64,000 nucleotides of DNA from Salinispora oceanensis. GTDB lineage: Bacteria > Actinomycetota > Actinomycetes > Mycobacteriales > Micromonosporaceae. Both the position numbers and the translations under genes were made by a program. A model generated the notes under the pieces. The model was not told the origin of the DNA. It saw nothing but the letters and a program-made list of their open reading frames with translations, and searched no databases. Below are positions 18,244-27,609 of the stretch, one piece after another (the first letter of the stretch is position 1; every line of letters starts with the position of its first letter). The stretch is from positions 5,293,424 to 5,357,423 of the forward strand of contig NZ_KB911579.1 of assembly GCF_000383575.1 (NCBI RefSeq). Direction: 5' to 3'.

Positions 18244-18741
18244 GTGCACATCCGTTTTGACGTCCCGGCCGATCCCGCCTACCCGAGCCGCGTGGCCGCT
18301 GCGCTCACCATTGATCAGCTACGCAAGTACTTGTACGTCGGCGCGGCGCTGGCAGCGGCGGGGGCGGCCGGCCTCGCCGTATCGCGCGGCCTCGGGTGGG
18401 GCGACCAGATCCAGCCGCTGTGGCTGACGATGCTCATGGGTGGCCTGCTGGCGATGCTGTACTGGCCATGGGTCCGGCTGCGCGCCCGGCGTCGGTCCAG
18501 TGACTACGCTGTCGAGGGTGCCTATGAGATTACTGACGACAACATTCTGATGCGCAGCGGCTCGCAGTCCAGCGGCATCGCCTGGGACGGGGTCGATCAG
18601 GTTAAGGCCACCCCCGAGTTCTGGGTCCTGTACGTCGGTCAGATGCCGGCGACCGTAATCCCCCGTCGGTTGCTGTCTGCCGAGGACGCCGAGACGCTCC
18701 GCGCCTACCTGGCCGAACGCGGGCTGCTTCAGGTCCGATGA
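18244..18741 (+). CDS. YcxB-like membrane protein, 165 aa
   Basis: The GTG at 18244 starts MHIRFDVPADPAYPSR, followed by two hydrophobic segments (LYVGAALAAAGAAGLAV, about 33-50; LWLTMLMGGLLAMLYWPW, about 60-78) and a soluble C-terminal domain (YEITDDNILMRSGSQSSGIAWDGV, VIPRRLLSAEDAETL). This two-helix plus PH-like arrangement is typical of YcxB-family proteins. Its role is not known. It may be read from the rpmE2 operon, 86 bases downstream. Confidence 0.7.
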   Translation: MHIRFDVPADPAYPSRVAAALTIDQLRKYLYVGAALAAAGAAGLAVSRGLGWGDQIQPLWLTMLMGGLLAMLYWPWVRLRARRRSSDYAVEGAYEITDDNILMRSGSQSSGIAWDGVDQVKATPEFWVLYVGQMPATVIPRRLLSAEDAETLRAYLAERGLLQVR

Positions 18742-18901
18742 GATCGCATTCGGGGACGAAGCCGTAGAGCCGATCGAGTCACACCGGCATTGGTGGGCAC
18801 GTCCGGCCGCCCTCGACGCTGGCGCAGACCCGGCGCCAGTTATGTCGGCGCCAGCCGCCTGGAGCAGCTCCACGACCGCAGCCCCCGACCCTAACCAGGG
18901 A

Positions 18902-18946
18902 GGGCCCCGCCCCCTGCCGGCCCGTAGGCGGTAGGGGTGGGGCCCC
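18902..18946. terminator. Bidirectional terminator hairpin
   Basis: GGGCCCCGCCCC (18902-18913) pairs with GGGGTGGGGCCC (18934-18945) with one G-T pair around a 20-base loop. It lies between the convergent YcxB-like and beta-helix genes and can serve both. Confidence 0.65.
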
Positions 18947-18968
18947 TCGTGGTACCTGGACGGCGGGG

Positions 18969-20342
18969 TCAGTCCGGGCAGCCGGTGACATCGACGCAGT
19001 TGTTCGGCCGGTTCTTTGCCACGACGGTGCCGGTGGCGGCGTTCAGCTCGACTGCGCCGCCGTTGTTGAAGATGCCCCCACCATCAACGGCTGCGGTGTT
19101 CTTGATCACTGTCCCGTCGAAGACGGTGACGATGCTGGTGTTGTAGATGCCGCCGCCCTGGAGGTTGGCCGTGTTGCCGGCGACCTTCGTGTCTCGCAGC
19201 ACCAAGTCGCCATTGTTGGCGATCCCACCACCGTCAGTCGCAGCGGCGTTGTTTTCGATCACGCCGTCTTCGATGACCATGGTCATACCGATATCCAGGA
19301 ACAGCCCGCCGGAGACGCCGGTTGTCGCGGTGTTGTCGGCGATGACGACGGACCGAAACGTGTACGCCCCTCCTCCGACCGCGGTGACACCGCCGCCGGC
19401 GGTAGCAGTGTTGCTCATGATGTGAGTGTTGGTGACGGTGCCCGTACCCGTGCCTATGACGAGCCCGCCGCCGGACGGAGCATGATTGCCGGTAATCGTG
19501 CTGTAGTCGACCCGGGTGGTGCCCGCGCTGGCGATGCCACCGCCGAACAGCAGGGCGGTGTTGGCGTCGACACGGGACTTGCTGACTGTGAGCAGGCCGC
19601 TGCTGACGTTGATCCCACCGCCGCCGCTGTTGGCGGTGTTGTAGCTGACGGTGGAGTGCCGCAGGCGGACGGTGCCGTTGGCATCGATGCCGCCTCCCGC
19701 GACGTTGGCGATGTTGCGGGAGATGGTGCTGTGGTTGGCGGTGAGTGCTCCGCCGGCGTTGACGAGAATGCCCCCGCCGCTGTCGTCGGTTTGGCCGCCG
19801 GTGATCTTCAGATGGTGAAGGGTGAGGTCGCCACCGGCCTCGACGGTGAGGATCCTGAACAGGGGTGCGGCGGCGGCGCGTCCGATAGTGGTGTTCGTGC
19901 CGCCGTTGAGGGTGATGGGGGCGGTGATGGCGGGCAGGCCGGCATCGTCGATGGCGGCGGTGAGCAGGTAGGTGCACTTCTTTGCGAGGTCGAGCACGGC
20001 ACCGCCGCGGGCGTTGGCCAGGGTGATCGCGGCGATGAGCTTGTCCGCGTCGCAGGGGACCGGGATGCCCTTCGGCCTCACCCCCTTCTTTCCCCTTATG
20101 TCGTCCTTGCCCCTGCCCCGGTTGTCGTGCTCGCCGCCGTCGCGGTGGTCGTCGGCGGACGCCCGGTCGTCCGTGGCATTGGTGGGGTGTTCGGAGGCGT
20201 CGGCGGCAGGGGTGGCGGTGACGCCGCCGACGGTGGCCAGGGCCAGGCCGGTCATACCGGCCAGTCCGACGGCCCACCATCGTGACCTCGCCCGGCGTAC
20301 ACCTGGTCGGTCCGGTTTGTGTTCGTGGCGCTGATAGTTCAT
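18969..20342 (-). CDS. Secreted right-handed parallel beta-helix protein
   Basis: About 457 residues. A Sec-type signal peptide (basic RRARSRWWAVG, hydrophobic LAGMTGLALATVGG, cleavage near ATPAADASE) leads to a charged Asp/Arg/His linker, a short start domain (PVPCDADKLIAAITLANARGG), and about nine coils with repeating GGGI and NTA turns, ending NNCVDVTGCPD. Such Pel-like helices occur in polysaccharide lyases and adhesins, but no catalytic site is recognisable. The ATG at 20342 is chosen; a GTG at 20369 is the alternative. Confidence 0.82.
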   Translation of the reverse strand: MNYQRHEHKPDRPGVRRARSRWWAVGLAGMTGLALATVGGVTATPAADASEHPTNATDDRASADDHRDGGEHDNRGRGKDDIRGKKGVRPKGIPVPCDADKLIAAITLANARGGAVLDLAKKCTYLLTAAIDDAGLPAITAPITLNGGTNTTIGRAAAAPLFRILTVEAGGDLTLHHLKITGGQTDDSGGGILVNAGGALTANHSTISRNIANVAGGGIDANGTVRLRHSTVSYNTANSGGGGINVSSGLLTVSKSRVDANTALLFGGGIASAGTTRVDYSTITGNHAPSGGGLVIGTGTGTVTNTHIMSNTATAGGGVTAVGGGAYTFRSVVIADNTATTGVSGGLFLDIGMTMVIEDGVIENNAAATDGGGIANNGDLVLRDTKVAGNTANLQGGGIYNTSIVTVFDGTVIKNTAAVDGGGIFNNGGAVELNAATGTVVAKNRPNNCVDVTGCPD

Positions 20343-20372
20343 CGCGGTGTTGGTGTCCTTCCCCGTCACGGA

Positions 20373-20419
20373 CGAGGAACCACCAACCCCGGAGGGCAGG
20401 ACCGGAGTGGTGTTCCTCG
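20373..20419 (-). promoter_or_regulatory. Stem-loop upstream of the beta-helix gene
   Basis: CGAGGAA and CACCA pair with TGGTG and TTCCTCG (20373-20385 with 20408-20419) with one bulged base and a 22-base loop. It falls 30-80 bases before the start codon, so it may be a leader structure or a leftover terminator. Confidence 0.3.
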
Positions 20420-20559
20420 GCTACCAGCAGGCGGCAGCAACCACTCCGAGCTAAACCGACACCAACCCCATCAAGACATGAACCCGAAAAACATGCCTAA
20501 CCGAGACATTCATCCGCAGACACGCCCTCCGGGGGCTGTCTCGCTAGTGGCTTGGTCTC

Positions 20560-20881
20560 ACATTCGGTGGTGACGGAGGGTGCTGGTTGGCCGAGAAGGA
20601 TGCGGTGTCGTAGGAGGGTGAAGCCGCGCGTCCGTACAGCTGTCGCTTGATCAGTTTGGTTTGGTGTTGACGCCTTGGGTGCCGCCGTTGTGGAACGGGT
20701 AGGTCAGGGCGGCGTTGACCGCGTTGCGGTTGAGGCCGAGGCCGCGGGTGAACGTGTGTAGGTGGGGCAGGTCCGTGGCCGCTCGCGCGTCCAACACCTC
20801 AAGACCGATCAGGCGACCGCTTGCTCGAAGTCCAGATTGATCATCTCGTTCAGCGTCGGCCGGGACCCACCGCCAGTGCAC
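20560..20881 (-). pseudogene. ISL3-family transposase, C-terminal relic
   Basis: The minus strand reads LPHLHTFTRGLGLNRNAVNAALTYPFHNGG, then GVNTKPN and a stop. In the next frame it continues with text matching TKLIKRQLYG, GFTLLRHRILLGQ. This is the well-known end of ISL3-type transposases (NGxTEGVNTKTK, LLRHRILL). At least two single-base deletions break it, and the N-terminal two thirds is absent. Confidence 0.7.
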
Positions 20882-20969
20882 TCACATGTCGCGAGTTGCT
20901 CGTCACCCAGGGTTACCTACGCCGGTGCGTCGGCCTTCCGGCCGTGCCGAGGTCGGTGCGTTCGTTGGG

Positions 20970-22343
20970 TCAGCCGGCCTGCCAGCCGGCCGGGTCGACG
21001 CCGCCGGGGACTGGCGCCGCGGGGTCGTAGGGCTGTCGGGTAAAGATGAAGGTGCCGAGGTCGAGGTGGCTGACGGCACCTGTCGGGTCGCGTTGCACCC
21101 GCAGCCGTTCGCCGGCGAAGTAGCCGTTGGTCCCTTCCCAGTCGCCGTCGTCGGTGGGGCGTAGCCGGGTGCCGTGTCCGCCGGGAACTGGGGTCAGTTC
21201 CAGGCAGCCATCTGCCTGTGGACGGAGCACGTACGGGGCTGCTCCCCAGTACCAGTGGCCGGCGAGATCCAGTAGCTGCGGGTCGAGCGAGGGCAGCGGG
21301 CGCCACGGCGGCGGGATCCGCGGCTCCCGCTCGGCGACCGTCTGCAGCAGGTCCGCGGCGAGAGCACCGACGGACAGGCCGGTGGTCACGTTAGCCAGCA
21401 CGACCGCGCCCAGAGCATCGTCGGGGCTGACCCACACGGTCGCGACAAAGCCCGGCATCGAGCCGGTGTGCCCGGCCAACAGCCGCCCGTCGCGGCGCAG
21501 CAGCTGCATGCCGAGCCCATAGCCGATGCTCCAGTCCGTCGCCTCCGGCGGGCTCGCCGGGTTGCGCATCTGCGCAACGGTGTCCGGTTGCAGCACCCTG
21601 TCGTCGCCGTCAATGAGGAACGCGGCGAACCTGGCCAGGTCCGTGGCGGTCGACCACAGCTGCCCGGCAGGCGCCATCAGGCCGGTGTCCACGGCGGGCT
21701 CCGCCAGCAGCACATCGGCCCAGGGATGCACCGCCCAACCAGTGGCGTGCGGCGCGACCGGCAGCAGGGTGGTACGGGTCATCGCGAGCGGCTCCAGCAC
21801 CTCGCGCCGCAGCACCTCGCCCCACGCCTGGCCGCGAACCCGCTGCACGAGCGCGCCGAGCAGCGCATAGCCGGGGTTGGAGTAGTGGTGGCGCTGTCCG
21901 GCCGGATGCACCTGCGGATCGCTACCCAGCACGTCGGCCAGGTCGGGTCGCAGTGCACCCGGGGTTCGTTCCCACCACGGGCCGGGCGTCTCAGCGATCA
22001 GCCCGGCGGTGTGCGCCAGCAGGGCACCGATCGTGGCCTCACCCGCCACCGTGCCGGGCAGGTGCTCGGCCAGCGGGTCGGTAAGCGCGAGCCGCCCCTC
22101 GTCGCGCAGGCGTAGCACCAGCACCGCCAGGAACGTCTTCGTGATCGAGCCGATCCGGTACTGAATATCGCCGTCCGGCGCCCTACCGTCCACCGTGCCC
22201 CACCCGTCCTCCCACACAGGACGGCCGTCACGCACCACGGCAGCGACGACCGACGGTGCCCGGCCCGCCACCTGACCCGTGGCCAACCGGTGGACCAGCG
22301 CACGTCGGGTCTCAGGCAGCAACGGCGACGAAATCATCGACAT
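20970..22343 (-). CDS. Serine hydrolase, class C beta-lactamase-like (beta-lactamase_2 family)
   Basis: 457-residue cytosolic serine hydrolase of the penicillin-binding-protein/esterase fold. The catalytic SxxK is in RIGSITKTF (about 70), the YxN is in YSNPGYALLG (about 158), and the KTG-equivalent is HTGSMPG (about 300). A beta-barrel lipocalin-like C-terminal extension follows (WYWGAAPYVL, NGYFAGERLRV). No signal peptide is present at MSMISSPLLP. Family members hydrolyse esters or small peptides rather than beta-lactams. It is divergent from the DUF2087 regulator. Confidence 0.85.
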   Translation of the reverse strand: MSMISSPLLPETRRALVHRLATGQVAGRAPSVVAAVVRDGRPVWEDGWGTVDGRAPDGDIQYRIGSITKTFLAVLVLRLRDEGRLALTDPLAEHLPGTVAGEATIGALLAHTAGLIAETPGPWWERTPGALRPDLADVLGSDPQVHPAGQRHHYSNPGYALLGALVQRVRGQAWGEVLRREVLEPLAMTRTTLLPVAPHATGWAVHPWADVLLAEPAVDTGLMAPAGQLWSTATDLARFAAFLIDGDDRVLQPDTVAQMRNPASPPEATDWSIGYGLGMQLLRRDGRLLAGHTGSMPGFVATVWVSPDDALGAVVLANVTTGLSVGALAADLLQTVAEREPRIPPPWRPLPSLDPQLLDLAGHWYWGAAPYVLRPQADGCLELTPVPGGHGTRLRPTDDGDWEGTNGYFAGERLRVQRDPTGAVSHLDLGTFIFTRQPYDPAAPVPGGVDPAGWQAG

Positions 22344-22529
22344 GCGCGCAAACCTACCGCCCTGCCCCTCAACGATGCCACGCGTTCGGATCTCAGTGAT
22401 CGTGGCAGTCCCTTGTATGGACAGACCTTCGTGCATGGCGATCGTCTGGTCAGGTCGGAGACCACGCCGCGCCCGAACCCCGGCCGGCTGGTGGGCGATG
22501 CCGATGTCCGATCTGCCTATGATCGCCGG

Positions 22530-23090
22530 ATGGAAGCGACCGATGTGATCAAGGCTCTGGCCGATCCGCAGCGATTCCGGGTGCTCGCGGCAGTGGCGCT
22601 CGGAGCCTCCAGCCGGGACGAGATCAGGTCCCGGGCGAGCGTGGACGCCCGCGGCGTGCAAGCCGCGATCGGACGGCTGGAGTCCATCGGGCTCCTCGGC
22701 AACGACGACGGCACCCTTCGCGTCAACCACGAGAGACTGCGGGGTCTCCTGCAGACCGAGGCCGCACCCGGCCCCCGGGACGACGTCAGCCGGTTCGTGC
22801 AGGACGGTCGCCTGACCAGCCTGCCGTCGAAACGCACCCGGCGGCACACCGTGCTCGCCCACATCGTGGAGCAGTCGTTCGACGAGGAGAACACGTTCGA
22901 CGAGAAGGCAGTGAACGCCGTTCTCGAGCGTTGGTGCGAGGGCAGCGGCGTCGACCACGTTGCGATCCGGCGCTACCTGATCGACCATCAGCTCATGTTC
23001 CGCGTCCAGGGTGTCTATGCCCGTACGCCGGACGTTCTCCCGGCGACCGGCGAAGCCGAGAAATACATGGATGCAATCGGTCTCGGCTGA
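22530..23090 (+). CDS. DUF2087 transcriptional regulator-like protein
   Basis: 186 residues. A winged helix of ArsR type (DVIKALADPQRFRVLAAVAL, about 4-25, and AAIGRLESIGLLG) is followed by a DUF2087 domain with RHTVLAHIVEQSFDEENTFDE, KAVNAVLERW and DHVAIRRYLIDHQLMFR. Such proteins are common small actinobacterial regulators. The ATG at 22530 opens the HTH directly. Its end overlaps the start of an NRPS condensation-domain fragment by 20 bases, so the two may once have formed a pathway operon. Confidence 0.78.
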   Translation: MEATDVIKALADPQRFRVLAAVALGASSRDEIRSRASVDARGVQAAIGRLESIGLLGNDDGTLRVNHERLRGLLQTEAAPGPRDDVSRFVQDGRLTSLPSKRTRRHTVLAHIVEQSFDEENTFDEKAVNAVLERWCEGSGVDHVAIRRYLIDHQLMFRVQGVYARTPDVLPATGEAEKYMDAIGLG

Positions 23091-23352
23091 CCCGCACTCC
23101 GCCGCCCGGCGCCGCCTCTGGTTCCTGCACCGCGCAGACCTGGCCGACATCGCGTTCCACGTTCCGATCGCCGTCCGGCTCCGGGGCCGGCTGGACGAGT
23201 CCGCCTGGGCCGGGGCGATCACCGCAGTCGTCGAGCGGCACGCGGTGCTGCGCACCCTCGTCAGTGACCAGGGTCAGCGAGTGCTGCCGGCCGGCGACCA
23301 CCGCTACCCCGGGCTGCGCCGGCACCCGGGTGGCACCGGCGAGCCCGCATGA
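23071..23352 (+). pseudogene. N-terminal fragment of an NRPS condensation domain
   Basis: Reads SAARRRLWFLHRADLADIAFH, then VRLRGRLDESAWAGAITAVV and ERHAVLRT, the first half-motifs (C1/C2) of a condensation domain that would join carrier-bound amino acids. It breaks off after about 90 residues, before the HHxxxDG motif, where the frame stops at 23352 overlapping an MFS start by four bases. It cannot fold as a full domain. Confidence 0.65.
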
Positions 23353-24619
23353 GGTTCCCCATGCTGACCGTGCTGCACCATCGGGAGTTCCGCCTCCTGA
23401 TCTCGGCCCGGTTCGCCTCCCAGCTGGGCAACCAGGCGACCACCGTGGCGCTGGGTTTCGCGGTGCTCGCACTCACCGGGCGTGCCGGTGACGTCGGCCT
23501 CGTCCTGGCCGTGGAAGGGTTCGCGATCGGCGGCTTCCTGCTGCTCGGTGGCATGCTGGGTGACCGGTTCTCCCCCGGCGACTGATGATCTCCGCTGACC
23601 TGGTCCGTTTGGTTTCGCAGGGCAGCATGGCGGTGCTGCTGATCTCCGGGGTGGCTCAGGTGTGGCATCTCGTCATCCTCCAGATCGTCTCGGGCGCGGC
23701 CTCGGCGTGCTACATCCCCGCCGTGACCGGTATCCAGGCCGAGACGGTGCCGGGCGAGCGGCTGCGTGACGCCAACGCCATGCGCGGCATGGTCATCGCC
23801 GTGACCGGCGTGCTGGGACCGGCACTCGGCGGGACCTTGGCCACCCTGATAGACCCGGCGTACGTGCTGGGCCTGGACGCCTTCACCTTCGCCGCCAGCG
23901 CCCTGCTGGTGTGGCGGATGCGTACCGGCTGGAAGCCGGCCGTCGGGCGCCGGGGCGTCCAGCGCGACCTGCGGGAGGGCTGGACCCACTTCTCCTCCCG
24001 GCGGTGGCTCTGGACGGTGACCGCGCAGAGCGCCGTGGTCCGGGCCTTCGCCATCGCCCCGATAGCGGTTCTCGGCCCGGTCATCGCCGAGAAATTCCTC
24101 GACGGGCCGTAGAACTGGGCCATCACGATGGGGGCCGTGGGTGTAGGCGCCCTCATCGGCGGGCTGGCCGTCTCGTTGTTACACCCGTCGCGGCCGCTGG
24201 TCCTGGTCGTCGCCGGGGCGGCGTTGTTCGTGCCACTACTGCTCGCCCTCGCCGGCCGGGCCCCGTTGATCGTACTGATCGGCACCGGCTTCCTCGTCGG
24301 CTTGGAGCAGTCTGTGTACTGGACCTTCTGGCAGACCGCGGTGCAGGAGAACGTGCCGTCCTCGGCGCTCTCCCGGATGTCGTCCTACGACTGGCTCGCC
24401 ACCTACGCCATGGGTCCCGTCGGATACCTGGTCGCCGGGTGGCTCGCCGTCCTGTTCGGCGCTCCGGCGGCCCTGGTCGTTTCCGCCACGGTCCTGCTGG
24501 CCGGCACCGCGGCCGTGCTCGCCGTACCTGACATCTGGCGCATGCGCACCTCGGCCGACGATGAGGCGAAGACCTCGCCGGCGAGGACCCCGGCCCCGAG
24601 CGGCCGCGACATCCGCTGA
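23349..24619 (+). pseudogene. MFS exporter broken by a frameshift and an amber codon
   Basis: Three successive pieces encode one MFS permease of the enterobactin-exporter/MFS_3 type: HREFRLLISARFASQLGNQA and the first helices (23349-23585); ISADLVRLVSQGSMAVLL to EKFLDGP (23585-24112); and GAVGVGALIGGLAVSLL to the end (to 24619). The first junction is a frame change at TGATG, the second an in-frame TAG at 24110-24112. With the upstream condensation fragment it probably belonged to a peptide or siderophore pathway. Confidence 0.75.
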
Positions 24620-24727
24620 TTTCCGGGCCGACGCGCGACCCCGACGCCGGGCGTCACGGTGAGCCACTGGTACCTAAGCCACTACCTCGCCGCCGCGGGC
24701 GAGCGGTTCGCCTCGCTTCAGGGTTGA

Positions 24728-25012
24728 TCACCTAAAAATTGTCGGCACAGTTATCCCGACCCTTACAGCCTCCTCCGGCACGTCGGCCGAGACGACTATC
24801 TCCGTCACGCCCGCAGGAACTCGGAGTCGGTGCACAAAGTCATCACCGACTAGATCGCCGATCTCGGGCACACCGTCAGGAACCGCTAGTACTCCTGCGA
24901 AGACCACCGACTCGCCAGGAGGCGGGCCCTCGGATGAAACCCTGATCTCAACCTCAAACCTCAACTTCCGCTGGCGCAACAGCAAACGTAAGCCACCTTC
25001 CATTGAAGGCAA
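24728..25012 (-). CDS. Hypothetical small protein, 94 aa
   Basis: Starts MPSMEGGLRLLLRQ and is mainly beta-strand text (RFEVEIRVSSEG, ESVVFAGVLAVPDG, VHRLRVPAGVTEIVVSADVP, VRVGITVPTIF). Composition and codon use are protein-like, unlike the overlapping frames. No family is recognised and there is no signal sequence. Isolated between two decayed regions. Confidence 0.5.
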   Translation of the reverse strand: MPSMEGGLRLLLRQRKLRFEVEIRVSSEGPPPGESVVFAGVLAVPDGVPEIGDLVGDDFVHRLRVPAGVTEIVVSADVPEEAVRVGITVPTIFR

Positions 25013-25135
25013 GAAACTATTCAGAGAAGTCGATCTCAGGGACTCCCCCAGACGTCACCTACCGGGTAAAGTCGGCGGTGGCCGCCAACGGCAGGAGGAA
25101 CGACTGCGTCAGCTCACCGATTCGTTGCGGAAGCG

Positions 25136-25639
25136 GTGGCCGGTCGAGGTGAACGAGGCCCGGGTCGCCGGCATCATCAAGGCCGAGGAGTCGTCATCAA
25201 TGTCGCTGCCATTGTCGGCGGAGTGCTCGCGCTGTTCGTCATCGTGGCGGCACTGCTCTACCTGAGCCGACGGCGGGGCGCCCCGCCGGCCCTCGGCCGG
25301 CCACTGCGGCTGGTCGCCCTGGGGTTGACCCTGGGAATCGTCGTCGCCCTGCTGCCCGACACCGTGTCCGACAACGGCGCCGCCACCGGCTACCTGCTGG
25401 GCGTACCGGTGGTCGCGGCCCTGCTGCCCCTCGCCGCCGACCTGACCGGCCGCGCCGTCGGCGCCACGACGGCGCTGTGCGCGCTGGTGATGCTGGCCTG
25501 GGGCCTGCTCCTGGGTCTCGGCGACGGGGTCTACGTCGTGGTCCCGGCGCTCGTCCTCGGCGCGGCGGCGATCGCATCGATCACCCCGCGGCGTGGGCTA
25601 CCCGTCCGCGAGCGCGGCGATCGTCCGGTCGACGCCTGA
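25136..25639 (+). CDS. Hypothetical membrane protein with four or five helices
   Basis: Hydrophobic product: VAAIVGGVLALFVIVAALLYL, then LRLVALGLTLGIVVALLP, GYLLGVPVVAALLPLA, TTALCALVMLAWGLLLGL and YVVVPALVLGAAAIASI, ending with a short charged tail. The GTG at 25136 gives 167 residues, but its first 20 are Arg/Gly-rich, and a GTG at 25223 is a plausible alternative. An upstream frame (RLRQLTDSLRKRWPVEVNEARVA in pieces) may belong to another truncated gene. Function unknown. Confidence 0.5.
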   Translation: MAGRGERGPGRRHHQGRGVVINVAAIVGGVLALFVIVAALLYLSRRRGAPPALGRPLRLVALGLTLGIVVALLPDTVSDNGAATGYLLGVPVVAALLPLAADLTGRAVGATTALCALVMLAWGLLLGLGDGVYVVVPALVLGAAAIASITPRRGLPVRERGDRPVDA

Positions 25640-25923
25640 CGGTCCCGACGACACGTGTCCCAGTCCAGCCCCAGACCGCCAAGGAGACCGACGGCGGCCG
25701 CGTCGAGATCGGGCACGCCATTCCAGCGTCGATCGCGGACACGGAACTCGGGCAGATTCACGATCTGACCGTGCGCCCCTCGATGCGGTCGGGCTGACCG
25801 ACGGGCCACGCACGCCGAGCTGATCCTCACGGCCGACGGGCCACGCATCGTCGAATCACACACCCGACGGTCGAGCCCGGAGCCACTGTGTCGGAGCTCA
25901 GGTGTTCCGACGACCGCCGTGGA

Positions 25924-27030
25924 TAGGGATCGTTCACGCCGCGGACCTCGATACGGCTCTCGACCCGTACCGCGTTTCAGGCGACCCGCGGGGACTCGGC
26001 CCAGTCCGCCTATCACGACGTCTTCGCGTACTCCGTGTCACTGCCGCTCGACGAGCCGGTGCTTCGTGCCCAACTGCGGCGTATGATCGACTCCTGCGTA
26101 ACGATGCGTACCGCGTTCCACCTGGAGGCGTCACCCGTTCCGATGCAACTAGTCCACGCCTCAGTCGAGCCCTCCCTCACCGTCCTGGACGCGGTCGGAA
26201 ACGCCGAGACAGCTAACGAATGGTTCGAGCGCGAGCGTGGTTCCGGGTTCGACTGGGACCGGCCGGGGCTTATCAGATCCGCTGCCCACCGGACCGCTGC
26301 CGAGCGGATCGTCCTGTCCCTCAGCTTCCACCACGCCATCATCGACGGGTGGAGCCTGTCGCTGCTCGTACGGGATCTGCTGCTCTCGTACGCGGCGGCG
26401 TTGAACGGCGACGCGCCGGCGGAAGCCGCTGGCGTCGAGAGGCTGTCCGACGCGTTCCGGGACTATGTCACGGCGGAGGTGGCAGCACGCGCATCGACGG
26501 AATCTCGACGCTTCTGGCGTGGCCCCCTCGCGGATCACCCCGGAACAACTCTGCCCTGCTCCCGCTCCGACGGTAGCGACGCACGCTGGGCGGAGACGAC
26601 CCTGGCCGTCCCTGAGGCCCGGGTGGCGCAGCTACGAGAAGTGCCGCACCGCGTCGGTTTTCCGCTCAAGCAAGTACTACTGGCGGCCCACCTGCGCGTG
26701 CTGGCGCTACTCACCGGCGACTCGGACGTCGTGAGCGGCGTGTTCACCCACAGCCGCCCGGAAAGCGAAGACGCCGAAGCGCTGGTCGGGATGATCCTTC
26801 AGTTCCAACCTCCCCGAGTACGGATCGGCACGCAGACGTGGCTGGAGATCACCGAGGAGGTGTCCGCGTCCGTAATGCGTACGGGTGCCCATCGCGTATG
26901 CGCCACCTCGGCGGCGGCGGCCGGTGAGCTTTCGCTACGCCGCGCTGTCCACGTACACCGAATTTCCCGCCTACGCGGAGGTTTCCACAGGAAACGTACC
27001 GAACGCCTCCGCGCCCGACTATCTGAGATG
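25924..27030 (+). pseudogene. NRPS condensation-domain relic
   Basis: An open frame from about 25924 reads AFQATRGDSAQSAYHDVFAYS, SCVTMRTAFHLE, the catalytic HHAIIDGWSLSLLVRDLL (His-His-x-x-x-Asp-Gly at about 26329), HLRVLALLTGDSDVVSG and GMILQFQPPRVRI. These are the C1-C5 landmarks of a condensation domain. The PLTPMQ-type start is missing because an in-frame TAG precedes the homology, and after about 26880 the frame wanders off the family pattern. It is a free-standing, probably dead domain. Confidence 0.65.
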
Positions 27031-27037
27031 GAGCACC

Positions 27038-27451
27038 ATGAAAGCCTTCCGCAACCCCTCGCAGATCGCAGCGCCGCTCGCCGCCTACTCTCATCAGGCG
27101 GAGATCACGGGGTCGGTCAGATGGCTCGTGCTCTCCGGCCAGGTCGGGATGACGCCCGCCGGTGAGCTTCCCGACGATCCGATCGAGCAGTTCGGCCTGG
27201 CTTTGGAGAACGTAGCGGCCAACCTGGCGGCTGCCGGCATGCGTCCGGAGGACCTGGTCAAGCTGACGATCTACCTCGTCGGCGAGATTGACCTGCACCG
27301 TCGGAGGCAACGACTGAGCGCATGGCTGAACGACCTGCGGCCCTGCATGACTGTCCTGACCGTCGCCGGTCTGGCCACGCCTGACCTGCGCGTCGAGATC
27401 GAAGCCATCGCCTGTGCCGAAGAAACTTCGACCATCGGGAGCCAACAGTGA
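27038..27451 (+). CDS. RidA/YjgF/UK114-family protein
   Basis: 137 residues starting MKAFRNPSQIAAPLAAYSHQ, with LVLSGQVGMTPAGELPDD, QFGLALENVAANLAAAGM and CMTVLTVAGLATPDLRVEIEAIA. These are hallmarks of RidA-type imine deaminases and their pathway-specific relatives. A strong GGAG site precedes the ATG. The canonical Arg of the active site (usually near RxxR at 105) is in a diverged context (DLRPCMTVLTV), so it may be a specialised member. The stop overlaps an amidohydrolase start (GTGA). Confidence 0.78.
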   Translation: MKAFRNPSQIAAPLAAYSHQAEITGSVRWLVLSGQVGMTPAGELPDDPIEQFGLALENVAANLAAAGMRPEDLVKLTIYLVGEIDLHRRRQRLSAWLNDLRPCMTVLTVAGLATPDLRVEIEAIACAEETSTIGSQQ

Positions 27452-27594
27452 TCATCGACTCCATGACCCACGGCGTCCAGACCTTCCCCCGTTACCTAAA
27501 GAATCCCGAACGGCCCGGTATGACTTACCGCCCCTGTCGTACGGCTGATCCGGGGGTGTTGTCGCCGGGCCGGGTCGCCTCAACGGACCGCTGA
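27448..27594 (+). pseudogene. N-terminal stub of an amidohydrolase-like gene
   Basis: The GTG at 27448 begins MIIDSMTHGVQTFPRYLKN, the start pattern of ACMSD-type amidohydrolases (usually IIDxHxH). After about 25 residues the text loses sense and stops at 27594, just before IS110 relic sequence. The gene was most likely cut by that element or by a deletion ending in it. The second metal-binding His is seen but the first is Met here. Confidence 0.5.
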
Positions 27595-27609
27595 TAGCGC
27601 CTCTGTCTG

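Noticed and set aside
19422..20285. Plus-strand frame opposite the beta-helix gene
   Set aside because: Gly/Ala/Val-rich antisense shadow created by the repeated GGG turns; no ribosome binding site or family pattern.
20373..20419. Riboswitch upstream of the beta-helix gene
   Set aside because: A single bulged stem-loop without conserved core sequence or pseudoknot is not enough to call a riboswitch.
22344..23255. N-terminal extension of the serine hydrolase
   Set aside because: The frame stays open upstream of 22343 but overlaps the divergent regulator and has no domain; the ATG at 22343 fits the family start.
26885..27037. N-terminal extension of RidA from 26885
   Set aside because: The conserved RidA fold begins at the ATG at 27038, which has its own ribosome binding site; the extension is shifted NRPS relic sequence.
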